NCBI GenBank assembly: GCA_949290355.1
Contig: CASERN010000011.1
Coordinates: forward strand, 496,001-560,000
Length of the DNA stretch: 64,000 nt
Reading direction: 5' to 3'
DNA from: an uncultured bacterium
Lineage (GTDB): Bacteria > Cyanobacteriota > Vampirovibrionia > Gastranaerophilales > Gastranaerophilaceae
Position numbers and translations under genes: made by a program. Numbering within the stretch: position 1 is the first letter of the stretch; every line of letters begins with the position of its first letter. The notes below the pieces were generated by a model, which was not told the origin of the DNA, did not search any database, and saw nothing but the letters and a program-made list of their open reading frames with translations. Shown piece after piece: positions 45,340-54,727 of this stretch.

Positions 45340-45435
45340 ATGGAAGCTATTAACTTAATTCTATTCGGATTTATTGTTTACACTGCGTTAATCGTAGTAC
45401 CAAGCATCTGGGAAGAATTAACAACAGAAGGCTAA
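45340..45435 (+). CDS. 31-residue single-pass membrane protein
   Basis: The ORF encodes MEAINLILFGFIVYTALIVV followed by PSIWEELTTEG: one transmembrane helix and an acidic tail. AGGAG lies eight bases before the ATG. A TATAAT at 45271-45276 gives a leader of about 60 bases containing a seven-pair hairpin (45284-45290 with 45309-45315). Downstream, CTCTTAAAA (45441-45449) pairs with TTTTAAGAG (45465-45473) without a clear T-run. It occupies the otherwise empty 45207-45557 gap. Function unknown; its size recalls small subunits or regulators of membrane complexes. Confidence 0.65.
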   Translation: MEAINLILFGFIVYTALIVVPSIWEELTTEG

Positions 45436-45557
45436 TCAGCCTCTTAAAATTTAAGACGAAGTATTTTTAAGAGAGTTCCTTTGTCGTTAAAAATTTTTTG
45501 GTAGTGTTGGAGTATTTATTTAAACAAGTGTATAATCTACGTTAATTAAATTAACGC

Positions 45558-46910
45558 CTAGGATTTTTGCGGCAAAATTTTCTCAAGGCTGTTAAGGGCA
45601 ACGTCTGTTACAAAGTCCATATCTTCTTTTTTAATAATTAAAGGTGGATTAAAGTAAATGATATTGCCAAGTGGTCTTAGAATGACTCCCTCCATCAAAG
45701 CCTTTTTGTATATCTGGTAACCAATTCTTAGTTTGCCATCAAAAGGCTTTTTGCTTTGCTTATCTTCTACAAGTTCTATTGCATTGATAAGACCAATATT
45801 TCTTACTTCACCAACATTTGGGTGTGGAAGAAATTTTTCTTTAATAATTTTATTAAAATAAATCGCATTTTCTTGAGCTTGTTTTAAAATAGAGCCGTCT
45901 TCAAGAATGTCTAGTACAGCATTTGCAGCAGAACAAGCGAGAGGGTTTCCGCTATAAGTATGACTATGCATAAATGCTTTCCCGCTATTATAGTCATCAT
46001 AAAATGCATCATAGATTTTTTGTGTAGTAACAAACATAGCCATAGGCATGTAACCCCCAGTTAGTCCCTTTGAAAGACACATTATATCTGGAGAAACTCC
46101 GGCATGGTCAAAAGCAAACAATTTTCCTGTTCTTCCAAAACCCGTTGCTATTTCATCTGCAAGAAGATGTACATTATATTTATCACATAATTCTCTTAAT
46201 TTTTTCAAATAGAGAGGTGGATATATTTTCATTCCAGCTGATCCTTGTAGTAGTGGTTCCACAAGCATTGCTGCGGTTTCATTACCATGATCTTTAAATA
46301 CCTTTTCAGCGTGTTCAAAGCATTCACAATTACAATTATCTCGGCATTTACCATAAGGACATCTAAAACAGTCTGGTCCTTGAACTCTTACTATATCCAT
46401 TAAAATAGGTTTATAAAGCTTTGAGTAAAGATCGCAGTCTCCTACAGATAAAGCTCCAATAGTTTCACCATGGTAGGCTTCTGTAAGAGCCATGAATTTT
46501 GTTTTTTGTGGGTTGCCAGTTTGCTGATGATATTGAAAACTTACTTTCATTGCAGCTTCAATAGCAGAAGAGCCGTTATCAGTGAAATTAAATTTGCAAA
46601 GTCCTTTTGGTAGTATTTTAGATAATCGTTCACATAATTTTATTGCTTGCGTATGAGTAAAATTTGCAAAAATAACATGTTCCAATTCATCAACTTGTTT
46701 TTTTATTGCTGCATTAATTTTAGGATTACAATGCCCTAAAAGGTTGCACCACCATGAGCTTATTACATCAACATATTTTTTATCATTTATATCGTATAGG
46801 TAAATACCTTCCCCTTTTTTTATCACAATAGGTTTAAGTTCTTCGTAATCTTTCATTTGAGAGCAAGGGTGCCATATATATTCTAAATCTTTTTCTATCC
46901 AGTTTTCCAT
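45558..46910 (-). CDS. bioA: Adenosylmethionine-8-amino-7-oxononanoate aminotransferase
   Basis: PLP enzyme of biotin synthesis converting KAPA to DAPA with SAM as amino donor. The 450-aa protein shows WHPCSQMKDYE at the N-terminus (typical BioA), SSWWCNLLGHCNP, the PLP-phosphate region FTDNGSSAIEAAMK, the Asp in LLADEIATGFGRTGKLFA and the Schiff-base lysine in CLSKGLTGGYMPM. It follows bioD on the same strand with one base between them; AAAGAGGT precedes the ATG within the end of bioD. Confidence 0.96.
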   Translation of the reverse strand: MENWIEKDLEYIWHPCSQMKDYEELKPIVIKKGEGIYLYDINDKKYVDVISSWWCNLLGHCNPKINAAIKKQVDELEHVIFANFTHTQAIKLCERLSKILPKGLCKFNFTDNGSSAIEAAMKVSFQYHQQTGNPQKTKFMALTEAYHGETIGALSVGDCDLYSKLYKPILMDIVRVQGPDCFRCPYGKCRDNCNCECFEHAEKVFKDHGNETAAMLVEPLLQGSAGMKIYPPLYLKKLRELCDKYNVHLLADEIATGFGRTGKLFAFDHAGVSPDIMCLSKGLTGGYMPMAMFVTTQKIYDAFYDDYNSGKAFMHSHTYSGNPLACSAANAVLDILEDGSILKQAQENAIYFNKIIKEKFLPHPNVGEVRNIGLINAIELVEDKQSKKPFDGKLRIGYQIYKKALMEGVILRPLGNIIYFNPPLIIKKEDMDFVTDVALNSLEKILPQKS

Positions 46911-46911
46911 T

Positions 46912-47583
46912 TTATACCTCTTTAAATAAATTTGATAAATCTGTTATATCTTTTTGTCCTTTTTCTACTGTTGCAACAACTTCTATACCTGTTAGATTTT
47001 TTATTTGGATTTTATTATCTTTTTGCATAAAATCATTATCATCATAATTATTAATTATAATCCCATTTATTTTTATAGATTTTTGTTTAGCATATTCTGC
47101 AGTTAAAACAGTTGAATTTATTGTACCTAATTCTCCTGATGCTACTATCAAGATATCAAGTCCAAGAGCTTTAATTACGTCAGGAAGTATAATGTTCTTC
47201 TGCATATTAAAAGGGCATACAATACCTCCGGCTCCTTCTACTACAATGTAATCATATTCTTTTTTTATTTTATCAAAGTCCTTTTTTATTTTTTCTAATT
47301 TTATTGGATTTTTTTCAATTTCGGATGCCAAATGTGGAGATACTGCTGTTTTAAAGACATAGGATACGTAGTCCAAGGGATTGGCATTGATTCCTGCCAT
47401 ATCCATTACAAATTTACAATCACCAGGCACTAATTTCCCATTAATCACTTCTGCCCCACTTAATGCAGGCTTAAAATATCCGCAATTGTAGCCTAAATTT
47501 CTTAATTTTTTTACGATGAGTGCAGAAATATAAGTTTTTCCAACATCTGTACCAGTTGCTGTAATAAATATACCTTTTGTCAT
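46912..47583 (-). CDS. bioD: Dethiobiotin synthetase
   Basis: ATP-dependent carboxylation and ring closure of DAPA to dethiobiotin, the step after BioA. The 223-aa protein has the P-loop ITATGTDVGKTYIS, FKPALSG and the Walker-B-like VVEGAGGIVCPF. AGGAGGAG precedes the ATG. It forms a two-gene unit bioD-bioA; bioB, bioF and others are not in this window. No BirA-type operator was recognised upstream. Confidence 0.95.
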   Translation of the reverse strand: MTKGIFITATGTDVGKTYISALIVKKLRNLGYNCGYFKPALSGAEVINGKLVPGDCKFVMDMAGINANPLDYVSYVFKTAVSPHLASEIEKNPIKLEKIKKDFDKIKKEYDYIVVEGAGGIVCPFNMQKNIILPDVIKALGLDILIVASGELGTINSTVLTAEYAKQKSIKINGIIINNYDDNDFMQKDNKIQIKNLTGIEVVATVEKGQKDITDLSNLFKEV

Positions 47584-47617
47584 TATCTCCTCCTATTATC
47601 CGATATTTTTTATTATA

Positions 47618-47654
47618 AAAAATGCGGCAACTTTATGTTACCGCATAATTTTTT
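47618..47654 (-). terminator. Terminator after the TpsB gene
   Basis: On the minus strand ATGCGGTAAC (47646-47637) pairs with GTTGCCGCAT (47631-47622), nine canonical or wobble pairs, followed by T-rich sequence. It insulates bioD-bioA from the upstream outer-membrane gene. Confidence 0.75.
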
Positions 47655-47672
47655 TTATTCAACATCTTTTTG

Positions 47673-49676
47673 TTATAAGGAACCTCCGCCTCCATCACGG
47701 AAGTAATCATAGTGTCTTATGTCGTCATAGTTGTTTATGTATTCAGCCTCAACATTTTTTTGGAATTGAGTTTTAGGTGCAACCGCTGTGCTTCTAGAAG
47801 CAAGAAGAGCATCTATATTTGGAGCAAGTGTAAGTTCAAAGTGGAAACGTCCATATTTTCTATCAGGTTCCCAATGGTTGCTTACTAAAGGATAGCCCCA
47901 ATATAGTCTTGCGCTTAAATCTCCTGGTAGTTGAACTCTCAACCCCATACCTACAGATGCTGCAAAGTAACTTCCACCATAATAATCTTCACTTGCGGTT
48001 GGGAAAATACCTGCTGTATCTGCAAATACTGCACCTTTTACATATTTTCCTATAAATGGAATTTTTTCTCCTGAACGAGGACTTGTAATTTCTCTAGGAA
48101 GGATTGGGAACATCAATTCTCCACTAATGAAGTATCCGTTTTTACCAATCATCATACCTTCAGAATAACCTCTAACAGTAGCTAAACCACCTGTTTGTAT
48201 TTGGTCTAGATAAGGTATTCTTTTGTCTCCTGGAATAATTTGATAATTACTTCTTAATTGACCTATAATTCCGTGAGAAAAGTCATGTAATCTAACTACG
48301 CTACCGCTGTATTTAAAGTAGTTATTATCTCTATCACTGTTAAATATTGGAAAAGAATAATATGCATTTTGGTTTAAATACCAAATACCGTATTTAGTAT
48401 CTTTCCTTAACATTAAAGCTAATTCTGCAGATGTTATATTATCGGTACTATTGATTGCATCTCGCATCAAATCATCAAAAATTGGACTTCCTGTTCTGAT
48501 ATCAGTGAAAGTTCTAGCTCTTTTATAGTTTAGTCCACCGTAAGCTTTTAATTCAAAACCAGGTTTTCTTATAAGTGGTTGTGTATAATACATAGTATAT
48601 TGGTATGCATTACTTCCGATTTTTAAAGGAGCCATTGAACCATACTTTATGTCAGCAAATGTAGATGAAAACATAAAGCCTAAACGTCCATCATATTTGT
48701 TTACAGGGAAGTTATAATCAAAGAATGGGCTCTGCGCTCCTCTAGAAAAATATGAACCTAAAGAAACCCTGTCTCTGTGTCCAAATAAGCTGTCTGCATA
48801 AATCATTGCACCACCTCTAATACTACCGGTGCTGTAACGACCTGCATTATCCATAATACCCATTATATGGAATGGGAAAGTTTCATCTGCGACTAATTCA
48901 ATATCAGTAGTTCCAGGCTTTTCACCTGCTTTTAAATTCGCTGATAATTTGATACCTTCATTGTACCTGTTAAAATCAAGTACATCTTTTTCAAGTTCTA
49001 CGATATCAAACAATTCACCTTCTTTTTGAGGAAGTCTGCTTGTTATGTAACCGTCTTTTGTCCACTTATTTTGTTGTACGGTTATATTTCCTATTTTACT
49101 TTCAGTTAAAGCAATATAAATATTACCATTTTGTACAGTTTGTTCCGGTAAGAATGCTCTAGCTGTAACGAAGCCTTTTTCAGCATATAAGTTGTTAATA
49201 CTGTCTATGACTTTTTGGATATCTTCAATAAAAACGTTTTTTCCAACAATAGGTTGAACTAATTTATTAATTTCTTCTTTTGTTAAAATTTCGGAAGGAG
49301 CAACTTCTACAGAATTTACATATACACCTTTAGTATTAAGTTCCTCAACTGTAGCTTGTTGTATTGAGCCTCCATTATAATTTTGAATAATCTGATTGCC
49401 TGCATTAGGGTCTGATTCTAGTTTCTTTCTTTGCTGGTAATATTGATAATCATCATCTCTAAGCTTATCTTGATATTGATTCCGCAAGTAATTCATGTCA
49501 TGACCTTGGTTCATACCTGCTTCAGCTCCGATTTGACCGCCGATAGCTCCAGGGGTAATAGTAGCACCACCAAAAGGATCAGCATTGGCCGGCGCTATAG
49601 AGATTGTTGCTGCTATAGCAAAGCACATACACATAGCGGCACTTAGAATATTTTTTTTAGATTTAATCTTTTTCAT
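47673..49676 (-). CDS. Two-partner secretion outer-membrane pore (TpsB/FhaC/ShlB family)
   Basis: Outer-membrane beta-barrel of the Omp85 superfamily, 667 aa. A signal peptide occupies residues 1-32 (ending ANA). A POTRA region follows (VKPIVGKNVF-like segment, VIDSINNLYAEKGFVTARAFLPEQTV, then ESKIGNITVQ). The barrel has the conserved GGLATVRGYSEGMMIGKNGYF segment and terminal strands with AARLYWGYPLV-type alternation. The protein ends GGGGSL rather than with an aromatic residue. No TpsA exoprotein gene is adjacent. Confidence 0.88.
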   Translation of the reverse strand: MKKIKSKKNILSAAMCMCFAIAATISIAPANADPFGGATITPGAIGGQIGAEAGMNQGHDMNYLRNQYQDKLRDDDYQYYQQRKKLESDPNAGNQIIQNYNGGSIQQATVEELNTKGVYVNSVEVAPSEILTKEEINKLVQPIVGKNVFIEDIQKVIDSINNLYAEKGFVTARAFLPEQTVQNGNIYIALTESKIGNITVQQNKWTKDGYITSRLPQKEGELFDIVELEKDVLDFNRYNEGIKLSANLKAGEKPGTTDIELVADETFPFHIMGIMDNAGRYSTGSIRGGAMIYADSLFGHRDRVSLGSYFSRGAQSPFFDYNFPVNKYDGRLGFMFSSTFADIKYGSMAPLKIGSNAYQYTMYYTQPLIRKPGFELKAYGGLNYKRARTFTDIRTGSPIFDDLMRDAINSTDNITSAELALMLRKDTKYGIWYLNQNAYYSFPIFNSDRDNNYFKYSGSVVRLHDFSHGIIGQLRSNYQIIPGDKRIPYLDQIQTGGLATVRGYSEGMMIGKNGYFISGELMFPILPREITSPRSGEKIPFIGKYVKGAVFADTAGIFPTASEDYYGGSYFAASVGMGLRVQLPGDLSARLYWGYPLVSNHWEPDRKYGRFHFELTLAPNIDALLASRSTAVAPKTQFQKNVEAEYINNYDDIRHYDYFRDGGGGSL

Positions 49677-49863
49677 TTATTCACCTTTAAAATTTTAATA
49701 TATATATTAAGTTCGGTCGAATTTATTTTTTGCGTATGCAGACTCAAATAAAAACAATATTTTAACTTTTATTACGAATTAATAATAAAAATTAATGATT
49801 TCGCATATTTTATTTTTACCTGATATTATTATATAGAATATTGTTATACTTGTAAAGATGTTA

Positions 49864-49892
49864 TTGAAAATATCAATCCTTTAATGTAGTAT
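49864..49892 (+). promoter_or_regulatory. Promoter of the skp-like gene
   Basis: TTGAAA (49864-49869), 17-base spacer, TAGTAT (49887-49892); the overlapping TATAAT at 49890-49895 is a second -10 candidate. Together they place the start of transcription 30-40 bases before the ATG. Confidence 0.55.
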
Positions 49893-49931
49893 AATTTACA
49901 AAAATAGTATAGGTAGTGTAAGGGAGAAAAT

Positions 49932-50393
49932 ATGAAAAATTCAGGGAAATTTTTATTGGTTGGAGCATTAACATTTGTAGCAGGGGTTACTTTTGGTAAT
50001 TTTGCAATGTCAGATGTTCCTTCAAAAATTGCGGTAGTTGATGTTCCGCAAGTTGTAAATTCTTCAGCTCAAGTTCAGGCTTTGAAAAAAGAACAGCAAG
50101 CAAAGACAAAAGAGATTCTTGCTTTTGTCGAAAAAGCAAGAAAGGAAGTTGCAGCAACTACAGATGTCAAGAAAAAACAAGCATTAGAAGAAAAATACTC
50201 TAAAGAATTAAATAACAAAAGAGTTGCTATGGAAAAAAATTATGCTAGTAAATTATCTGCTATAGATACTACAATTTCTGCAAAAATATCAGAACAAGCT
50301 AAAGCTGGCGGTTATGATATTGTTCTTGCAAAAGGCGTTGTACTTTATGGTGGAACTGATATTACTGAATCTATAAAAAAAGCTGTAAAATAA
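49932..50393 (+). CDS. Skp/OmpH-like periplasmic chaperone
   Basis: 153-aa exported protein. An N-terminal signal sequence or anchor (FLLVGALTFVAGVTFGNFAMS) is followed by KIAVVDVPQVVNSSAQVQALKKEQ, the standard OmpH start. A long charged coiled coil (residues ~55-115) comes next, then YDIVLAKGVVLYGGTDITESI, the family's C-terminal strand. It would escort outer-membrane proteins such as the adjacent TpsB. GGGAG precedes the ATG. It is divergent from the tpsB gene. Confidence 0.88.
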   Translation: MKNSGKFLLVGALTFVAGVTFGNFAMSDVPSKIAVVDVPQVVNSSAQVQALKKEQQAKTKEILAFVEKARKEVAATTDVKKKQALEEKYSKELNNKRVAMEKNYASKLSAIDTTISAKISEQAKAGGYDIVLAKGVVLYGGTDITESIKKAVK

Positions 50394-50430
50394 TATCACT
50401 ATAATGTTATTTTGTGTTAAAAATTAAGAA

Positions 50431-50460
50431 AATCCCGGTTAATTATAACCGGGATTTTTA
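50431..50460. terminator. Terminator between skp-like gene and hydA
   Basis: AATCCCGGTTA (50431-50441) pairs perfectly with TAACCGGGATT (50446-50456) around a four-base loop, with T-rich and A-rich flanks. It serves both convergent transcripts. Confidence 0.82.
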
Positions 50461-50462
50461 CT

Positions 50463-52214
50463 TTATACATCTTTATATGATCCTTTGAATTTATCAGAAT
50501 ATATTGTATGCAATATCTCATGAGCTTTGTGAGAATTTGGATATTCTAAATATTCTTGATAAAGTTTTTGTATAGATGGGTTCATATGTGATTTTCTCAA
50601 AGGTAACCCTTGATCTTCTTTGTATAGCCCTTGAGCTCTTTCTTCTTTTATTTTTGAGTCATCACAACTTCTTGGTTGACCTCCTCCATTTATACAACCG
50701 CCAGGACAAGCCATTACTTCAAGCATTTGAAATTTAGCTTTGCCTTCCTTTATTTCTTTTAAAGATTTTTCGGCTTCTCGTATTGTAGAGACAACTCTAA
50801 TGACAATTTTTGTACCTTTTAAATCAAGCTCAATATCTCTGCATCTGTTGCTTGTTCCGCGCATTTGCTTAATATCAACATCTTTTAATTGTTCTCCTGT
50901 TACAAATTCATACGCAGTTCTAGCTGCTGCTTCTGCAACTCCTCCGGATGCTCCAAAGATAGTTCCGGCGCCTGAATATTCTCCAAATGGTGAATCATTC
51001 CCTTCAGGTTCAAGTGTATTAAAGTTAATTCCTGCTTCTTTTATCATTCTTCCAAGTTCTTGGGTTGTAAGAACATAGTCAGTATCAGGTTTTCCTTCTG
51101 TTGTCAATTCTGGTCTTTTGCATTCATATTTTTTTGCAGTACAAGGCATTATACCTACAACTATGAGATTTTCTTTATCAATATTAAAGTGTTTTGGTAC
51201 AAGATTTTTTAATATCGGAGCAAGCATACTCATAGGAGATTTACAACTAGATAGATGATGAAGCATATCAGGATGTTCTGTTTCTAAATATTTAATCCAT
51301 GCAGGACAACATGATGTAAATATTGGCAGATTTTTCCCTGATTTCAGTCTTTCAATAAATTCTGTAGCTTCTTCCATAATAGTTAAGTCAGCTCCAAAGT
51401 TTGTATCAAAAATTAAATCAAACCCAATTTTTCTTAATGCTGCATTCATTTTCCCTATAGAGTTAATTCCAGGCTCAAGTCCAAACATCTCTCCGATAGC
51501 AACTCTTGTAGCAGGAGCCATTTGAACTATTACTTTTTTTTCTGGGTTCGTAATTTCTGACCAAACTTTTTCTATATCACTTTTTATTGTTAAAGCACCT
51601 GTAGGACAAACTGCTACGCATTGACCGCAGTTGATGCAATCAACTTGTCCTAGAGGTCTACCATTCATTGGTTGAACGACTGTTTTCGATCCTCTATTTG
51701 CAAAGCCAAGGACAGCGTGTCCTTGAAATTCGTTGCAGGCTCTAACACAGGCTCCACATAATATACATTTATTTGGGTCTCTTACTATTGACGGACTTGA
51801 ATCATCAATAGGTAAATAATCTTCCAATTCCTTATCTGGATATCTGATGTTTCTAATTCCATATTCTTCCGCATATTGCTGTAATTCACAGTTGCCAGAT
51901 TTTTCGCAAGTTAAGCAATTTCTGTCATGATTTGCTAATAGTAATTCCAAAACAGTTTTTCTTATTCTTCTTGTCTTTTCTGTGTTTAGATGAATTTTTA
52001 AACCTGCTTCAGGCGGCATTGTACATGAAGACTGGATTCCTCTGCCTTCAATTTCAACAACGCACATTCTGCAGGCTCCAAAAGAAGTCAAATCTGGTCG
52101 ATAGCAAAATGTCGGGACATTCATTCCTGCTTTTCTAATTACTTCAAGTAGATTAGGTTCGTTAGAGAATTCTACTTCTTTGCCGTCTATAAATAATGTT
52201 TTTTTATCTGTCAT
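50463..52214 (-). CDS. hydA: [FeFe]-hydrogenase catalytic subunit, electron-bifurcating type
   Basis: Reduces protons or oxidises H2 at the H-cluster. N-terminal [2Fe-2S] ligands are C37, C48, C51 and C64. The His-Cys [4Fe-4S] site is H96, C100, C103 and C109. Two further clusters lie in CILCGACVRAC and CINCGQCVAVC. The H-cluster motifs are all intact: FTSCCPAW (L1), GIMPCTAKKYE (L2) and EVMACPGGCINGGGQP (L3). With hydB and hydC just upstream it forms the trimeric HydABC/HndD class that couples NADH and ferredoxin to H2. Its maturase HydG is at 10.4 kb. Confidence 0.96.
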   Translation of the reverse strand: MTDKKTLFIDGKEVEFSNEPNLLEVIRKAGMNVPTFCYRPDLTSFGACRMCVVEIEGRGIQSSCTMPPEAGLKIHLNTEKTRRIRKTVLELLLANHDRNCLTCEKSGNCELQQYAEEYGIRNIRYPDKELEDYLPIDDSSPSIVRDPNKCILCGACVRACNEFQGHAVLGFANRGSKTVVQPMNGRPLGQVDCINCGQCVAVCPTGALTIKSDIEKVWSEITNPEKKVIVQMAPATRVAIGEMFGLEPGINSIGKMNAALRKIGFDLIFDTNFGADLTIMEEATEFIERLKSGKNLPIFTSCCPAWIKYLETEHPDMLHHLSSCKSPMSMLAPILKNLVPKHFNIDKENLIVVGIMPCTAKKYECKRPELTTEGKPDTDYVLTTQELGRMIKEAGINFNTLEPEGNDSPFGEYSGAGTIFGASGGVAEAAARTAYEFVTGEQLKDVDIKQMRGTSNRCRDIELDLKGTKIVIRVVSTIREAEKSLKEIKEGKAKFQMLEVMACPGGCINGGGQPRSCDDSKIKEERAQGLYKEDQGLPLRKSHMNPSIQKLYQEYLEYPNSHKAHEILHTIYSDKFKGSYKDV

Positions 52215-52241
52215 TTTGTTTATTCCTTATATAAATTTTTC

Positions 52242-54104
52242 TTATTCAAGTACAATAGCTTTAAACGGACAATTTTTTAAACAAGCTTCACATTTAATAC
52301 ATTTATCTTGGTCTATGTGATGCGGATTTTTAACCGTTCCGTTAATTGCACCTACAGGGCAAATTCTTGAGCATTTTGTACATCCTTTGCATAATTCTTC
52401 GTTTATAACAATTTTTTTCATAGCTGTACAAACACCTGCAGGGCATTTTTTATCTTTAATGTGAGCTATATACTCATCCCTAAAATATTTAAGAGTTGAT
52501 AAAACAGGATTTGGTGCAGTTTTCCCAAGACCGCAAAGCGATCCCTCTTTTACAGTATGAGCTAATTCTTCAAGAAGTTCTAAATCTTCCATTGTACCTT
52601 TGCCTGCGACGATTTTTTCAAGTATTCTCAACATATTTTTTGTACCTTCTCTACAAGGTACGCATTTCCCGCAACTTTCATGTTGTGTAAAATTCATAAA
52701 GAATCTTGCAACTTCTACAATACAAGTTTTATCGCTCATTACAACAAGCCCACCAGAGCCAACCATTGCTCCGGCTTTAATTAAGTTATCATAGTCCATA
52801 GGAATATCAAGATGTTCTTCAGTTAAGCATCCGCCAGATGGTCCTCCTATTTGTACTGCTTTGAATTTTTTACCATCTCTCATTCCGCCGCCGATATCAA
52901 ATACTATTTGCCTTAATGTTGTACCCATTGGTACTTCAATCAGACCTGTATTATTAACTTCACCTGTGAGGGCAAAAGTTTTTGTTCCCTTAGATGTCTC
53001 TGTTCCCATTTTAGCGAACCAGTCAGCACCATTTAGGATTATTACAGGAACATTAGCAAGTGTTTCTACGTTATTTATTAATGTCGGTCTTCCAAAAAGC
53101 CCTTTATTTGCAGGGAATGGCGGCTTAGGTCTTGGCATACCTCTTTCGCCTTCAATTGACGCAATCAGAGCGGTTTCTTCTCCGCATACAAATGCTCCAG
53201 CTCCTTCTTTAATGTGTATATCTAAAGAAAAGTTACTGCCCATAATATTTTTACCTAGAAAATGTCTTTCTTCTGCATCTTTTATTGCTTTTCTCAGACG
53301 TTTAATAGCCAAAGGATATTCAGCTCTTACATAAATATATCCTTCATCAGCTCCTATTGCAAAAGCAGCTATTGCCATTCCTTCGAGCAGTTTGTGAGGA
53401 TCTCCTTCCATAACTGATCTGTCCATAAAAGCTCCTGGATCGCCTTCATCACCGTTACATACAATGTATGACTTTCCACCTTTGTTAGCTGCGGTAAAAC
53501 GCCATTTTCTACCTGTAGGGAAGCCACCGCCCCCTCGTCCTCTTAGACCTGATTTTTCAATCGTATCAATTACTGCATCAGGATTATTCTCTTCTAAAAT
53601 TTTTACTAAAGCCTCATATCCTCTTACTGCTATTGCTTCGTCAATACATTCTGCATTTATATTTCCGCAATTTGCAAGTGCTGTTCTAGTTTGTTTAGCG
53701 TAAAAATTGATATTTGCATCATCTAAAATATGTTCATGTGTTTTAGGATCAACGTATAATAATCTTTCTACAGGTTTATTGTTTTTTATGTGGCTTTCAT
53801 AAATTTCTTCTACATCTTTTTCTTTTACTTTTACATAAGTAACGTGTTTATCAGGGATTGCAACAAGTACTCCCTGCTCACAAAAACCGTGGCATCCTGT
53901 TGGAACAATTGTCATTTTATCATAATCTGTAAGAACTGATACATTAGCTCCTAATTGTTTGAATTTTTCAATAACTTTTAAAGAACCGTTAGCTACACAG
54001 CCTGTACCTGCACATACCAAAACCCTAAGTCCTTGTTCTTCAATCATCTCTTTGGCTTTTTTTTGTTCTTCATTTATGTTAATATTTAAAAATTTATTCT
54101 CCAT
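52242..54104 (-). CDS. hydB: Bifurcating hydrogenase flavoprotein subunit (NuoF-like)
   Basis: Binds FMN and NAD(H) and splits electrons among clusters. The N-terminal thioredoxin-like [2Fe-2S] domain has RVLVCAGTGCVANG. The NuoF core shows GLRGRGGGGFPTGRKW, CNGDEGDPGAFMDR and the [4Fe-4S] site HESCGKCVPCREG. The C-terminus carries two ferredoxin-type clusters (CKGCTKCSRICPVGA and CIKCEACLKNCPFKA). At 620 aa this matches HydB of the trimeric enzymes. Its start overlaps the hydC stop; hydA follows after 27 bases. Confidence 0.96.
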   Translation of the reverse strand: MENKFLNININEEQKKAKEMIEEQGLRVLVCAGTGCVANGSLKVIEKFKQLGANVSVLTDYDKMTIVPTGCHGFCEQGVLVAIPDKHVTYVKVKEKDVEEIYESHIKNNKPVERLLYVDPKTHEHILDDANINFYAKQTRTALANCGNINAECIDEAIAVRGYEALVKILEENNPDAVIDTIEKSGLRGRGGGGFPTGRKWRFTAANKGGKSYIVCNGDEGDPGAFMDRSVMEGDPHKLLEGMAIAAFAIGADEGYIYVRAEYPLAIKRLRKAIKDAEERHFLGKNIMGSNFSLDIHIKEGAGAFVCGEETALIASIEGERGMPRPKPPFPANKGLFGRPTLINNVETLANVPVIILNGADWFAKMGTETSKGTKTFALTGEVNNTGLIEVPMGTTLRQIVFDIGGGMRDGKKFKAVQIGGPSGGCLTEEHLDIPMDYDNLIKAGAMVGSGGLVVMSDKTCIVEVARFFMNFTQHESCGKCVPCREGTKNMLRILEKIVAGKGTMEDLELLEELAHTVKEGSLCGLGKTAPNPVLSTLKYFRDEYIAHIKDKKCPAGVCTAMKKIVINEELCKGCTKCSRICPVGAINGTVKNPHHIDQDKCIKCEACLKNCPFKAIVLE

Positions 54105-54598
54105 TAATTTTCCTCCTTCATTAAAGTATCTAGCACGATAGTTATTGCATCGGAGGTCATTTGAGGATAAACTTTATCATTTATTACAACTACTGGAGCT
54201 AGTCCGCAGGCTCCAAGACAGCTTACTGTCTCAAGAGAAAATAGACCGTTTTCACTTGTTAACTGCCCTGCAGGTATATTTAGCTTTGCTCTTATTGCGT
54301 TTAAAACAGGCATAGAACCTCTAACATGACAAGCTGTTCCATCGCAGACTTTTATTTCATATTTACCTTTTGGTTCTAATGAAAATTGAGCATAAAAAGT
54401 TGCTACTCCAAAAACAGTTGCAGGTGATAGACCTTCTATTTTGGTTCCAATGTAAATTAACGCTTCTTCAGGCAGGTATCTGTATACTTCCTGTACTTTT
54501 TGTAAAATCGCAATAAGATTAGATTTTTTAGAGTCAAAAGATTCTATAATTTTGTCTAATCTGGATGTGTCGATTTTATGAGGATTTTCTGCACTCAT
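54104..54598 (-). CDS. hydC: Bifurcating hydrogenase [2Fe-2S] subunit (NuoE-like)
   Basis: Thioredoxin-fold electron-transfer subunit of 164 aa. Cluster ligands are in VCDGTACHVRGS and VSCLGACGLAPVV (four cysteines); the helical N-terminus includes IAILQKVQEVYRYLPEEAL. ATG 54598 has AGGAG six bases upstream; a start at 54646 would add 16 residues without such a site. First gene of hydC-hydB-hydA, with its upstream region at 54599-54727. Confidence 0.95.
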   Translation of the reverse strand: MSAENPHKIDTSRLDKIIESFDSKKSNLIAILQKVQEVYRYLPEEALIYIGTKIEGLSPATVFGVATFYAQFSLEPKGKYEIKVCDGTACHVRGSMPVLNAIRAKLNIPAGQLTSENGLFSLETVSCLGACGLAPVVVINDKVYPQMTSDAITIVLDTLMKEEN

Positions 54599-54727
54599 CT
54601 CGAACTCCTGTATATTTAATTGTATTACTAACCCCGATTGTACCAATATTCAATAGAAAAAGACCAAGAAATTATACAATCATAGTAGGATTATCACACA
54701 AGGGTTCAAGAAAATCAAGCTTGTTAC

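Noticed and set aside
52861-53334. 157-codon open frame antisense to hydB
   Set aside because: It lies wholly inside a gene with complete NuoF motifs and encodes a compositionally odd protein with no Shine-Dalgarno-based start; it is a shadow frame.
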